Source: Fructilactobacillus florum DSM 22689 = JCM 16035 | GTDB lineage: Bacteria > Bacillota > Bacilli > Lactobacillales > Lactobacillaceae | Reading direction: 5' to 3' | Length of the DNA stretch: 64,000 nucleotides | NCBI RefSeq assembly: GCF_001436645.1 | Contig: NZ_AYZI01000007.1 | Location: forward strand, 40,843-104,842 | Shown: positions 1-8,970 of the stretch, in pieces | Layout: each line of letters opens with the position of its first letter | Position numbering within the stretch: the stretch's first letter is position 1 | Made by a program: the position numbers and the translations under genes | Notes under the pieces: model-generated | What the model saw: only the letters and a program-made list of their open reading frames with translations | Databases searched by the model: none | Told to the model about the DNA's origin: nothing

Positions 1-188
1 GTCGATCGCTGTAAATCAAAGTTGTAAGCGATAAGTTGTTTCTTGAAGAATGCCCGCACCTTGCTTTTGAAAGCATTTTCATATCGCTCCATAGATGGTT
101 TTCAGAAAAAAACTAACTTATTACTACTTTGAGTTAGTCTAGTAATTGTTGTTTTTGATGGATTAAGCACACCAAAATCTAAAGAGCC
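1..188 (-). mobile_element. possible end of an insertion sequence with 5' part of its ORF
   Basis: Read on the minus strand, an open frame starts at ATG 92 and runs off the left edge (about 30 codons, beginning MERYENAFKS, rich in Lys, Arg and Phe). About 90 bases upstream of it, positions 181-188 read GGCTCTTT on the minus strand, which resembles the outer bases of ISL3-family inverted repeats. A gene start about 100 bases inside an inverted repeat fits an IS layout. No ribosome binding site is obvious and I do not recognise the peptide. The other end is outside the window, so the assignment is tentative. Confidence 0.3.
106..138 (-). terminator. candidate intrinsic terminator
   Basis: A 7-bp stem (112-118 with 132-138, ACTAACT/AGTTAGT) is followed on the minus strand by seven T (106-112). 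It could stop transcripts arriving from the MerR-type gene before they enter the ORF at the left edge. The loop is 13 nt and the stem is short, so it would be weak. Confidence 0.4.
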
Positions 189-297
189 CGCAGTAATTAC
201 TTGGCTAGATCCTAATCCGCAAAGTCAACCCTCTCGGAACACTTAGATCCCCGGGGGTTATATTTTGCTCAGCTAAATTAGCTTCTCGTTTTAAAAA

Positions 298-1104
298 TTA
301 TCGCTGAAGCTCATATTCCAACCAACCATACCGCGAGGCTCCCGTTGCAACCAATGGCGCTCCTGAATTCAATTGCCAAAGATGACAAGTCGTCTTTAAA
401 TCATGTTGCTGCGTGAACTGCGCTAACTTAGTCAGTCCACGGGTGATACCAGCCAGATTATTTTCGACCATGATGGTCGCATACTGCCCAGCTGGTTTCG
501 TAATTTGAGATATCGGTGGTTGCACCCGAGTTGTTTTTGTCTGTTTGATGACCCGAAAGGCTGCCGTCTTGTAACCCGTTGGATTGGTCACCGGCAAATC
601 AGTTAAAAATCCGGATTGCCCGGTTTCCATAATTGCTAGTTCGTCTAGCTGATTATAAAAATCAGAAAATAGCTCAGCCACCTCAGCTTCAGAACACCCC
701 GCCGACTGGTTAGAACACCAAAAACTGGTGTCGGTCTCCGTGGTTAGCTGTGGCTGATAAAGTTGAAAATCATGTCCAGTTGGTTGTTGTTGGAGGTGTT
801 CATCTAAAATGTGCTGGATTTTCTCCAGTGCTTTGATCTTAGCCGCTACCCTAGTTTGCACCTGCAGCAGTTGGTCAACCGGCATCACGCTGTCCTGATT
901 TTGCAACTGCTGAATCTCTGCCAGCGACAGCCCTAGATTACGCAATCCGAGAATCAACAATAGATCGTATAGCTGGCGATAATCGTAATAGCGGTATCCC
1001 GCATCACTTTTAGTTTGAGGGCGAAAAATCCCTTGCTGATCGTAAAAAATCAGCGTACGCCGCGTCGTATGTGCCAGCTTGGCCATCTCACTAATTTTTA
1101 ACAT
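298..1104 (-). CDS. MerR-family transcriptional regulator with C-terminal effector-like domain
   Basis: 268-residue protein. Residues 1-70 form a MerR winged helix-turn-helix: start MLKISEMAKL, then RRTLIFYDQQGIF and GYRYY, the usual helix-wing signature. Residues 75-110 form the dimerisation helix (QVQTRVAAKIKALEKI). The remaining 150 residues look like a ligand-sensing domain of the GyrI/BltR type, with the pattern GYKTAAFRVI near the middle. I chose ATG 1104 rather than an earlier start because GGAGGTGG lies 5-12 bases upstream. It is transcribed divergently from rarA across an 86-base gap. The drug or ligand it senses cannot be told, and no efflux gene lies beside it in the window. Family assignment is firm and function is inferred. 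Confidence 0.85.
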   Translation of the reverse strand: MLKISEMAKLAHTTRRTLIFYDQQGIFRPQTKSDAGYRYYDYRQLYDLLLILGLRNLGLSLAEIQQLQNQDSVMPVDQLLQVQTRVAAKIKALEKIQHILDEHLQQQPTGHDFQLYQPQLTTETDTSFWCSNQSAGCSEAEVAELFSDFYNQLDELAIMETGQSGFLTDLPVTNPTGYKTAAFRVIKQTKTTRVQPPISQITKPAGQYATIMVENNLAGITRGLTKLAQFTQQHDLKTTCHLWQLNSGAPLVATGASRYGWLEYELQR

Positions 1105-1190
1105 TCTGACCACCTCCAATTGACTGTCACGTTACGTTATAGTCTAGCATTAATGGTAGGATTTGAGTTAGAAAGTCAGGTGATTTATCT

Positions 1191-2510
1191 ATGAAACAAG
1201 CATCGTTGTTCACCAATCAACCGTCCAGGACACCACTTGCTAATCGGGTAAGGCCCCAAACCCTTAACCAATTTGTCGGACAGCAACACTTATTAGAGCC
1301 AGGGAAGATTCTCCGCGAAATCATCGAAAGCGATCAGGTTTCTTCCATGATTTTTTGGGGTCCTCCCGGCGTTGGTAAAACCACCCTGGCTGAAATCATT
1401 GCTCGCCAGACCCAAGCCAATTTTCTGAGCTTTAGTGCTGTTGACAGTAGCATTAGTAAAATCAAAAAAATCATGCAGCAAGCTGAGCGGGATCGGGAAG
1501 TCGGACAACGCACGATGGTATTTATTGATGAAATTCACCGATTTAACAAAGCCCAACAAGATGCTTTTTTACCCTATGTTGAACGTGGCAGCATTACCCT
1601 CGTGGGTGCCACCACGGAAAATCCTTCGTTTGAGGTCAACTCCGCCCTGTTGTCCCGTTGCCAGGTCTTCGTCCTCAAACCACTAACCCCAGCAGACATC
1701 GTAACCCTACTCCAACATGCCCTGCACAACCCAGCAGGCTTTGGAGAGCAAGTCATCACGATTACAGATCAGGAACTACAAGCAATCGCTGATTTTGCCG
1801 ATGGCGATGCGCGCACGGCGCTCAACACGCTTGAAATGGCTATTCTCAACGGAGAAAAAGTCGGCAATCACGTTACGGTAACCAACCAAACCCTAGAACA
1901 GTTGCTTTCCAACAAACAGGTTCTGTATGACAAAAATGGCGAAGAGCATTACAATCTGATCTCCGCTTTGCATAAATCCATGCGCAACAGCGACGTCGAT
2001 GCCGCCATCTACTGGTTATCACGGATGTTGGCAGGTGGGGAAGATCCGCTCTACATCGCTCGCCGGCTCGTTCGCTTTGCCAGTGAAGATGTCGGACTGG
2101 CCGACACTAATGCCCTCAACGTCACCATCAATGTATTTCAAGCTTGCCAATTCATCGGCATGCCGGAGTGCGACGTCCACCTAGTCGAAGCCGTAACCTA
2201 CCTGGCGCTGGCGCCTAAATCAAATGCTTTGTATCAAGCCCGACTAGCCGCGGCTAAAGATGTCAAACAGACCGCTAACGATCCGGTTCCCATGCAGATT
2301 CGCAACGCTCCCACCAAACTAATGAAAGACCTCGGTTATGGGAGCAATTACCAATTAGCTCACAATACCAAGGATAAACTAACAACTATGACCACGATGC
2401 CTCCGTCCGTCGCCGGTCATGAATATTATCTCCCAACCACACAGGGGCATGAACAGCGCTTCAAAGTACGGCTTGCCCAAATCAAAAAGTGGCATCAACA
2501 ACATCAATAA
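1191..2510 (+). CDS. rarA: replication-associated recombination protein A (AAA+ ATPase, RarA/MgsA)
   Basis: 439-residue clamp-loader-like AAA+ ATPase that acts at stalled replication forks. Walker A is GPPGVGKTT at 57-65, Walker B is FIDEIHRF at about 111-118, and an arginine-containing SALLSRC motif follows near 150. The C-terminal region (about 270-430) carries the MgsA tetramerisation signature with EDVGLAD and the terminal YLP/HEYY segment. Length matches the family (about 420-445). An AGGTGA ribosome binding site sits 7 bases before ATG. It is the first gene of a plus-strand pair with the uvrA paralogue, 21 bases apart, which would fit a small DNA-repair unit. Confidence 0.97.
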   Translation: MKQASLFTNQPSRTPLANRVRPQTLNQFVGQQHLLEPGKILREIIESDQVSSMIFWGPPGVGKTTLAEIIARQTQANFLSFSAVDSSISKIKKIMQQAERDREVGQRTMVFIDEIHRFNKAQQDAFLPYVERGSITLVGATTENPSFEVNSALLSRCQVFVLKPLTPADIVTLLQHALHNPAGFGEQVITITDQELQAIADFADGDARTALNTLEMAILNGEKVGNHVTVTNQTLEQLLSNKQVLYDKNGEEHYNLISALHKSMRNSDVDAAIYWLSRMLAGGEDPLYIARRLVRFASEDVGLADTNALNVTINVFQACQFIGMPECDVHLVEAVTYLALAPKSNALYQARLAAAKDVKQTANDPVPMQIRNAPTKLMKDLGYGSNYQLAHNTKDKLTTMTTMPPSVAGHEYYLPTTQGHEQRFKVRLAQIKKWHQQHQ

Positions 2511-2531
2511 AATTTCACAAGGAGTTTTAAA

Positions 2532-5089
2532 ATGGAAAATAACCAACCAGCGGTCAAGCAAATCGAAGTCCGCGGTGCACGAGTCCATAATCTTAAAAAC
2601 ATTGATGTGAACATCCCGCTCAATCAATTCGTCGCAATTTCCGGTTTGTCTGGTTCTGGAAAGAGTTCACTCGCAATGGGAATCCTGTATGCCGAAGGTT
2701 CGCGTCGCTATTTAGAAGCCCTCTCGACCTATACAAGACGCCGGATCAGTCAGGATCAACAGGCGCAAGTTCAAACAGTCCGTCATATTCCGTCTGCCAT
2801 CGCGCTTAAGCAACGGCCCACGGTTCCTTCCGAGCGATCGACGGTCGGCTCAATGAGCGAGCTCTTTAACGTCATTCGATTAATTTTTTCCCGGTTAGGT
2901 TCCACCGTTTGTCCGAACGGGCACCGGTTACCACCCAGCCTCAAAATTGCACAAGCCATGGATCTCCCAGCTGGGGAGCACAGCCAGATGGGCATGATTA
3001 CCTGCCCTGTTTGTCACGTTGCCTTTATGGCAAAATCTGCTGAAGACTTCGCGTTTAACGGTGGCGGTGCTTGTCCAAAGTGCCACGGCAGTGGGCAAAT
3101 TCGTGAACTAGACGAACGTAAACTAATTGGTGATGAAAATCTTAGTCTCGATCAGGGGGCGGTTGCTGCCTGGCATCTGCCCGGTCGTAACTTTATGCCA
3201 AATGTTGCTGCGACTCTGGGCGTACGAACCGATATTCCCTACCGTGACCTGACAAAACAAGAAAAGGACATCGTACTCCACGGTCCAAGAAAAAGTACCC
3301 CGTCGACTTTCGAACTTCCACTGGTCGGGTCTTTCACACTGATAATACCTTGTACGAAAACGCCTACGCAGCTGTCTATGATTCTTTGCAGACGGTCAAA
3401 AGTAGTCGGTCAATGGCCAAAATTAACCAGTTTTTCCATTTTTCAACTTGTCCTGTCTGCCACGGAACGAGATTAGATCCCGCATTATTAACCCAACTGG
3501 TGGGGAGCCGTAACATTGCGGAAGTTTCCAAACTAACCCTCGGAAAACTAGGTGACTGGCAACAACAAACCCTCGCTAGTTTGCCGGATGAAATGCAGCA
3601 GTTGGCTAAGACCTTATTTAAAAATCTCACTGAAACCCTGCAACCACTGCTTGAACTCGGCCTTGACTATCTTACCTTAGCCCGGGATGGTAATACCCTC
3701 TCGACCGGAGAATTACAACGGATTCAGTTAGCTAAAACCATCCGTACGGAGACTACCGGGGTGCTCTATGTGCTCGATGAACCCTCGATTGGGTTACACC
3801 CGGACAATCTCAAGGGATTGGTCAACGTGTTTCGAAAACTCATCGCGCAGGGAAATTCACTGGTGGTAGTCGACCACGATGTTGATATGATTGCAGCCGC
3901 CGACTGGGTGATCGAGATTGGCCCTGGATCGGGGGCAGCTGGAGGTCAGATAATTGCGACCGGCACACCCCGAGCACTCACAAACAACCCCAATTCTCTG
4001 ATCGGGCCATTTCTAGCTGGTCGGGCCACGATTATGCATCCTAAGGTTCCCACTGCTAAAAATGGCTCTAGTCTGGATACCGAAATGAAAATTCAGGATT
4101 ATTTTAATCTCAAGCAACTTAAAATCACGATCCCTGGCAATCAAATCACCGCCGTGACTGGCTTTTCGGGAGCTGGCAAGACCAGTCTCATCCTCGATAG
4201 TTTGGTTCCAGCCATTCAAGCACACGCCTCCCGTGAACGACTTCCCCAGCAGGTTACTCAACTTAAAACAAAGTTTACCAACGTCGTCAGTGTGGATGCC
4301 AAACCAGTTGGTAAAAATACCCGTTCGACCTTGGCAACTTATACAACCATCATGGATCAGCTCCGCACCCTCTTCGCTGCCCAACCTGCTGCTAAACAGC
4401 AGCAGCTAGGTCGCGCTGCTTTCTCTTATAACAATAAGCAGGGCGCCTGTCCTAATTGCGGTGGGGTCGGAACCATTACGCTCGATGTTCAATACCTACC
4501 GGATGTCGTCGAAACCTGTCCCGTTTGTCATGGCACGCAGTACAAAGACGTTGTCCAACAAATTCGCTGGCACGGTTATAGCATCGTCGATATCCTAAAC
4601 ATGTCCGTTAAAACGGCACTCCCAGTCTTTGCGGAACTGCCTAAGATTGAACAACAACTCCAGTTGCTAACTGATATCGGGCTAGATTATCTGCACCTGG
4701 GTGAAAGTACTCCCAGCCTGTCTGGTGGTGAAGCGCAACGTCTCAAGTTGGTAAGTCATCTAAAAAAACGCCAGACCAAAACGCTGTTTGTCTTTGACGA
4801 ACCCTCGGTCGGGCTTCATCCCAAGGACGTCCAGACTCTCCTTGGGGTTTTGAATCAATTAAAGAAACGTGGTGCGACGATCATTATCATTACTCATGAC
4901 CTTGACTTGATGGCCAACGTCGATTACATGATTGACCTCGGACCACGAGGAGGCGACCAAGGCGGTCAGCTAATGGCCGCCGGAAACCCACGAGAATTGG
5001 TCAAAGAGCCCACGAGCATCACTTTGCAATATTTGCGCCAGCATTTTAAGAAATTTGGGTTGCTACATGAAAATGCTGATAAAGCTTAA
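2532..5089 (+). pseudogene. UvrA-family ABC ATPase (short UvrA paralogue), frameshifted
   Basis: Two frames together encode one UvrA-like protein of about 852 residues. The first frame (from 2532) has Walker [10 protein letters not shown] at 38-46 and the first CPVC/CPKC zinc module. The second frame resumes within HGPRK and carries CPVCHG, the first signature (LSTGELQRIQL), a second Walker A (GFSGAGKTS), CPNC/CPVC, the C-terminal signature LSGGEAQRL and Walker B VFDEPS. The break is at a run of five A (3290-3294); a sixth A restores the expected reading HGPRKKYPVDF. Housekeeping UvrA is about 940 residues, so this is the shorter paralogue class associated with drug or DNA-damage resistance, and its UvrB-binding region seems reduced. 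A sequencing error, a true mutation or slippage on AAA are all possible. An AAGGAG site precedes ATG 2532. Confidence 0.85.
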
Positions 5090-5114
5090 AAAAAATTAAG
5101 TTTTGATGTTAATT

Positions 5115-5153
5115 AAAAATGTTCCGTCCTCAAATTGAGAACGGAACATTTTT
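5115..5153. terminator. bidirectional intrinsic terminator
   Basis: A stem of 13 bp (5115-5127 with 5141-5153, AAAAATGTTCCGT/ACGGAACATTTTT) has T tracts on both strands. It lies between the convergent ends of the uvrA paralogue and the DUF262 gene and would serve both. Confidence 0.9.
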
Positions 5154-5175
5154 ACTAATAACAAGCGTAAAAAGC

Positions 5176-7176
5176 TTATCTGATTGTGTAAAAAATTTGA
5201 TTACTCAAGTCTGCAATTTCAGCAACTTTAGTAACAAAAGCTTTAATATGGTTAGCCGAAAGATTTCGTTCCAGTTCGTCACCATTAACTAACTTTTTGG
5301 GTTTCCTAAGATTAGTGAAAAATTGGCGTTTTAGAGCTACATCATTCCTTGCTATCTGATATTTAGATGGTTTATTGGTTACCAAATAATTCATAAAAGT
5401 AAACAAAAATTCTTGCCAAGAACTAATGCGATAATTCTTACCTTGAATCATAATATTTACTGGCTTTTTCCCAGTCACATTGATAGCAGTATCAATCCGA
5501 TAGGTACCGGACTGCACACCATTATTTTTCACCGCAAAGGTTGGAAACGGAAAAATCTCCAATAGTTCCTGTGTCAGTTGTGCTGTCCGTTTCGCAATAG
5601 AAGTTGCATTCCAAATATCGTAGTCACTGGGAATGTTTCTCGTAATCATAATATTAGATTTTTGATATACTGCTCGCTTTTTATCGAATGGAGCATTACT
5701 CATTTCTTGATTGTATTTGGTCAAAGTAAGATTTCCTAACGTATTAACATATCTGTCATGAAATGAATCAACATTCACAACTGCTAGCCGCCAATCATTG
5801 CTCAACGTTTGCGGCATAACATGTTCAATTTGAGCATCAGTAAAATCAATGGTTTCTTTTGATCGATGTTGCTCTAATAATTCCAAGGTTAATTTAGCTA
5901 AATCTGACTCTCGATAGATATCTGTTGTTTTCAATGTTTCCGTAAAATCACGATCAGAAACAAACCGGTTGCGAAGAAGCGTTAATTCCCGTTGGTAAAA
6001 CCCCGTAGTAGCTGCTGGTAAAACACATAAATTACTAATAATACTATTTAATCCTGCTGTACTTAACTGGCAAATCTTCAGTCGGAACAAATAGTTAGTT
6101 AAAGTTTGAACAATTTTAATCCAATCTGCTTTTGAGAGTCGATTTTTCACCACTTGGTCTTGCAACATTAGTAGGTAGGGATATACAACCTTACTTTTCA
6201 TTCGATTAATAATTTCCAAAGAATGGTTGATTTCCGGGTTATCCGTTTGAGACTGTTGAAAATGCACATAATAATAAGCAAATCGTAGTAAATCAGTTAA
6301 GGCTTGTTGAGGATTCCAATGTTGCGCTATGAAAAATTGCTGATACCCATGATAAACATCAGATTTCTTGATTGGGTGGCTAGCATGCATGCTCATAATT
6401 AAATAACGCCAAATGAACTCAGTGAAATCAGCGCCCGCAAACAGCTGTTCTAATTTCACCCAATAATTCTGATAAAGATTGCGTTGTTCATCTGGCCCCA
6501 CCTGCATTAGTAAATAATTTCTAATTAAATCAGTCGCCGATAATGATAATCCAGTAGAATTCAAACTTTCAAAAACTACCTCAGGGTTTTCTGAGTCTGG
6601 TCCTAATGTGAGCTCAATGTTAACAATGATTAATTGTCGCAAAGCATCTAACAATGTACGCGCTGAAAAAGTTGATTGACTCACCCTGTGACAAAATAAT
6701 CGATAATTTGCAACTAGCTTCGAGTTCGATTCAGATTGAATTTCGGCGGAGCGCTCCTGAACAATACTCATAAAAGCCATGCGATCTCGTTCGACCGACT
6801 TCAATTTTACACGTTCATTATCTGACAATCTCGAATTAAGCAAATATTGATCACATTGATCTGACAACTGTTTATCCGAATTTCTAAGGGCACAAATCAA
6901 TAGCATTAGGGTAGTTAAACGTTGCTGCCCATCAATCATCTGCTTGGTTTCTTTAACATTTATTTCTCGGTACGAAACGTACACAATCGTCCCAAAAAAA
7001 TGCTCTTTTTGGCTGTCAACAATCTGCTCTAAATCTGCAAACAATGTCTCGCATTGATCCGTACTCCATTCGTAATGGCGCTGAAAAACTGGGATTTCAA
7101 GAATCACGTTGTCATTCTTTAAAAAATCAAGGACATTGATACTGCCAGCGTCAATAGGTTTACTTTTTGATTGCAA
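5176..7176 (-). CDS. DUF262-DUF1524 protein, GmrSD-like type IV restriction enzyme (predicted)
   Basis: 666-residue single-chain protein. The N-terminal DUF262 domain shows IPVFQRHYEW near 28-37 and the DGQQRLTTL motif near 83-91, the ParB-like nucleotide-binding core that in GmrS, BrxU and SspE couples nucleotide hydrolysis to DNA cutting. The C-terminal DUF1524 domain has an HNH-type nuclease motif: IEHVMPQTL near 455, then LGNLTLTKYN and a conserved Asn in MSNAPF. These families cut phage DNA carrying modified bases or phosphorothioates, so a defence role is inferred. The start is TTG 7176, with GGAG 7 bases upstream; no ATG fits as well. It is the left-most and apparently intact member of the accessory block. 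It is divergent from a membrane protein gene. No modification genes (dnd/ssp) are visible nearby, so the target is unknown. Confidence 0.88.
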   Translation of the reverse strand: MQSKSKPIDAGSINVLDFLKNDNVILEIPVFQRHYEWSTDQCETLFADLEQIVDSQKEHFFGTIVYVSYREINVKETKQMIDGQQRLTTLMLLICALRNSDKQLSDQCDQYLLNSRLSDNERVKLKSVERDRMAFMSIVQERSAEIQSESNSKLVANYRLFCHRVSQSTFSARTLLDALRQLIIVNIELTLGPDSENPEVVFESLNSTGLSLSATDLIRNYLLMQVGPDEQRNLYQNYWVKLEQLFAGADFTEFIWRYLIMSMHASHPIKKSDVYHGYQQFFIAQHWNPQQALTDLLRFAYYYVHFQQSQTDNPEINHSLEIINRMKSKVVYPYLLMLQDQVVKNRLSKADWIKIVQTLTNYLFRLKICQLSTAGLNSIISNLCVLPAATTGFYQRELTLLRNRFVSDRDFTETLKTTDIYRESDLAKLTLELLEQHRSKETIDFTDAQIEHVMPQTLSNDWRLAVVNVDSFHDRYVNTLGNLTLTKYNQEMSNAPFDKKRAVYQKSNIMITRNIPSDYDIWNATSIAKRTAQLTQELLEIFPFPTFAVKNNGVQSGTYRIDTAINVTGKKPVNIMIQGKNYRISSWQEFLFTFMNYLVTNKPSKYQIARNDVALKRQFFTNLRKPKKLVNGDELERNLSANHIKAFVTKVAEIADLSNQIFYTIR

Positions 7177-7318
7177 TCTCCTGCTCCATCTCTTGCTTTA
7201 AAATTAAGCTTAACTATGTAAATCAGAATAATACTAAAATTAATTAACTAGTTTAATTCTATCAAGATTATGAGATTAAGATAACCCCCAAAAAACAACT
7301 AATTAATAATTCAAGCTG

Positions 7319-7345
7319 TTGAAAACTAGGTTAATTCGATATAAT
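7319..7345 (+). promoter_or_regulatory. candidate promoter for the membrane protein gene at 7382
   Basis: TATAAT at 7340-7345 is a perfect -10 box. The best -35 (TTGAAA, 7319-7324) is only 15 bases upstream, so strength is uncertain. The 205-base gap it lies in is very AT-rich and also separates the divergent DUF262 gene. Confidence 0.4.
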
Positions 7346-7381
7346 TAATTTAATTATTAATCGGAAAGATTGAGGATTCTC

Positions 7382-8146
7382 ATGCAAACCCGTCTAAAAC
7401 GAAACCAAGGAAAAAAACACCATAAAGTAACCTTCATTATGCTAATAATTAGTTTAATCTTCTTAGTCATACTAGGACTGTATTTATACCGTCAAACTCA
7501 GCAAAAAGCTACTATAAATCACCCAAAAACAAGCCAAACACGAAAACCTGATAAGAAAATAAAGACAAAACCAAAAAATAATCACGATGCTACTAACAAA
7601 AATATCCCGACTAACAGGAGTACCAGTAACCAAGCAATTCCCGAAGCAATGCAAGGTACCTGGTATCCGGCCGATGATGAAAACATTTCTGGTTTAAACG
7701 GATATCTCCAAATCAATAATGAGACGTTAACCTGGACAATCGCTGCACCACAGCAAGAACAAGGAACCTATGTTTTTAAAATCGATCGAGACGGAACTGG
7801 TTATAATCTAACTCCGCAAGGAAGTGCACCCTTTGAAAACTCAAGTTATCTCATTGAGCGGCAGGATGCTGATACGATTACTTTAGCCTTTCATGGTGGT
7901 ACGGCTAGATTTTCAAAGAATCCCAATCCGGACACAGTGAATAACAATCAGGAATCAGAGCAATCTCAAGTTCCTGACGATTACTTAGTTTCGAAAAATA
8001 ACCCAGGTCCATACGAGGTTGTTAGTGGAAAAGATGATAATACAGTAATTGTCAGAAACACTGAAACTGGAGAAGAAATCGAAAAACCAGTAGTACATAA
8101 TCCAGATTGGGATTATGTACACGATAGGCCAATTGAATATAATTAG
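7382..8146 (+). CDS. membrane-anchored extracytoplasmic protein of unknown function
   Basis: 254 residues from ATG 7382, chosen over an upstream in-frame TTG because TGAGGA sits 5 bases before the ATG. A basic N-terminus (KRNQGKKHHK) is followed by one hydrophobic segment at about residues 20-39 (FIMLIISLIFLVILGLYLY), giving an N-in, C-out signal anchor; there is no lipobox. A Lys/Asn/Thr-rich linker follows. Then comes a compact domain starting MQGTWYPADDE with alternating polar strands ending TARFSKN, reminiscent of small beta-barrel extracytoplasmic domains, and an acidic tail ending in PIEYN. I do not recognise the family. It stands alone between the DUF262 gene and toxin-antitoxin remnants, so a link to defence is only positional. 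Confidence 0.7.
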   Translation: MQTRLKRNQGKKHHKVTFIMLIISLIFLVILGLYLYRQTQQKATINHPKTSQTRKPDKKIKTKPKNNHDATNKNIPTNRSTSNQAIPEAMQGTWYPADDENISGLNGYLQINNETLTWTIAAPQQEQGTYVFKIDRDGTGYNLTPQGSAPFENSSYLIERQDADTITLAFHGGTARFSKNPNPDTVNNNQESEQSQVPDDYLVSKNNPGPYEVVSGKDDNTVIVRNTETGEEIEKPVVHNPDWDYVHDRPIEYN

Positions 8147-8234
8147 TATTGCACTCACTTAACATAGTAAAAGTTCAAGATCACTCAACAACTGTCTTTT
8201 TTGATAGCATGCTTCTAATGGTACGTACTATTAT

Positions 8235-8392
8235 ATGCTTGATAAAAATTTGGAAAACAATCCCCAAGCCGTTTTAAATGAAGATAAAAAACAAATTTAC
8301 GCTTATTAAAAGCTACTGAGTATAAGCCTGTAACTAAATTTAAGGGAGCTAAAGCGGTTACTAACTTGCTCAATAATCCAGATGAGGAATAA
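8235..8392 (+). pseudogene. remnant of a small antitoxin gene
   Basis: From ATG 8235 the frame encodes MLDKNLENNPQAV and stops at 8307-8309. The next frame continues as LLKATEYKPVTKFKGAKAV to NNPDEE and stops at 8390-8392, so one indel near 8285-8305 joins the two. The stop TAA overlaps an ATG (TAATG) that starts the toxin-like remnant, the usual coupling of type II toxin-antitoxin pairs. The antitoxin family is not recognisable from what is left. The 88 bases before it hold no gene I can see. Confidence 0.45.
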
Positions 8393-8737
8393 TGACTTAA
8401 TTAATCTATACGTTATTTTCATAGAAACTAGCGGCGGCAAGTCGCGACCAGTATTAATTCGGAAAATAGCATCACAGACAATGTAAAAATTTAAAATAAA
8501 TATCAAATCTCAAAAAACAATATTATCAGATAATTAGCGAATAGCTAGATTAAAAAGACTTCGTTGGTTAATCTTGGAAATGTTTTCAGTTTCCCAGCCA
8601 CTGGATTAAATTTTAAAGAAATTGGTAATTTAAGTAAGTCAGACCAGATTAACCCTCATAATTTTGCCGTTACCTTAAAATCCAATAGAAAAAGTAAAAA
8701 AACAATCATCCTAATAACTATGATGATTGTTTTTTAA
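8392..8737 (+). pseudogene. decayed MazF/PemK-like toxin gene
   Basis: Pieces of a MazF/PemK-type endoribonuclease toxin appear in different frames. First is VIFIETSGGKSRPVLIRK (8411-8464, stop soon after). Next is FKINIKSQKTILSDN (about 8490-8537). Last is LGNVFSFPATGLNFKEIGNL with SKSDQINPHNF (about 8570-8665). The order and spacing follow the family: the G-K-S-R-P-V strand near the start, a Y/K-rich middle, and a C-terminal 'F-x-x-IG-x-L-x-x-x-D' helix. There are at least two stops and two frame changes, so no toxin is made. A terminator follows. Bases 8741-8970 beyond it hold nothing I can support. Confidence 0.6.
8694..8736. terminator. intrinsic terminator after the toxin remnant
   Basis: A perfect 10-bp stem (8701-8710 with 8722-8731, AACAATCATC/GATGATTGTT) with an 11-nt loop is followed by a T tract on the plus strand and preceded by A residues, so it could also act on the minus strand. 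Its survival marks the 3' end of the lost toxin-antitoxin operon. Confidence 0.85.
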
Positions 8738-8970
8738 GTTGGCAAATTTAATAATTATTTCAAAATTTTTTAACATAAGTATTAGTATCGGAACCGTTAA
8801 ATTTAATGATCGATTATTGATAAACTGCCTGTAATTTCATGTTTTGATTTCAAAAATAATAGATAAATAAACTCAACATTTTACTAATTACTAACTAATT
8901 AAATGTAAATGATATCAATATAAAAACTAAAAATTATATAAAAAATTAATTTTATTTTTATAATTTAACT

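Noticed and set aside
270..290. AGCTAA-A-TTAGCT palindrome after the MerR gene as terminator
   Set aside because: The arms leave almost no loop and no T tract follows on the minus strand.
1120..1150. MerR-type promoter with a 19-bp spacer (TTGACT / TAGCAT) before rarA
   Set aside because: The -10 is poor and no inverted repeat could be aligned in the spacer; not strong enough to list as a feature.
8306..8506. Minus-strand 66-residue ORF
   Set aside because: It lies over the toxin-antitoxin fossil, which explains the sequence better; no ribosome binding site.
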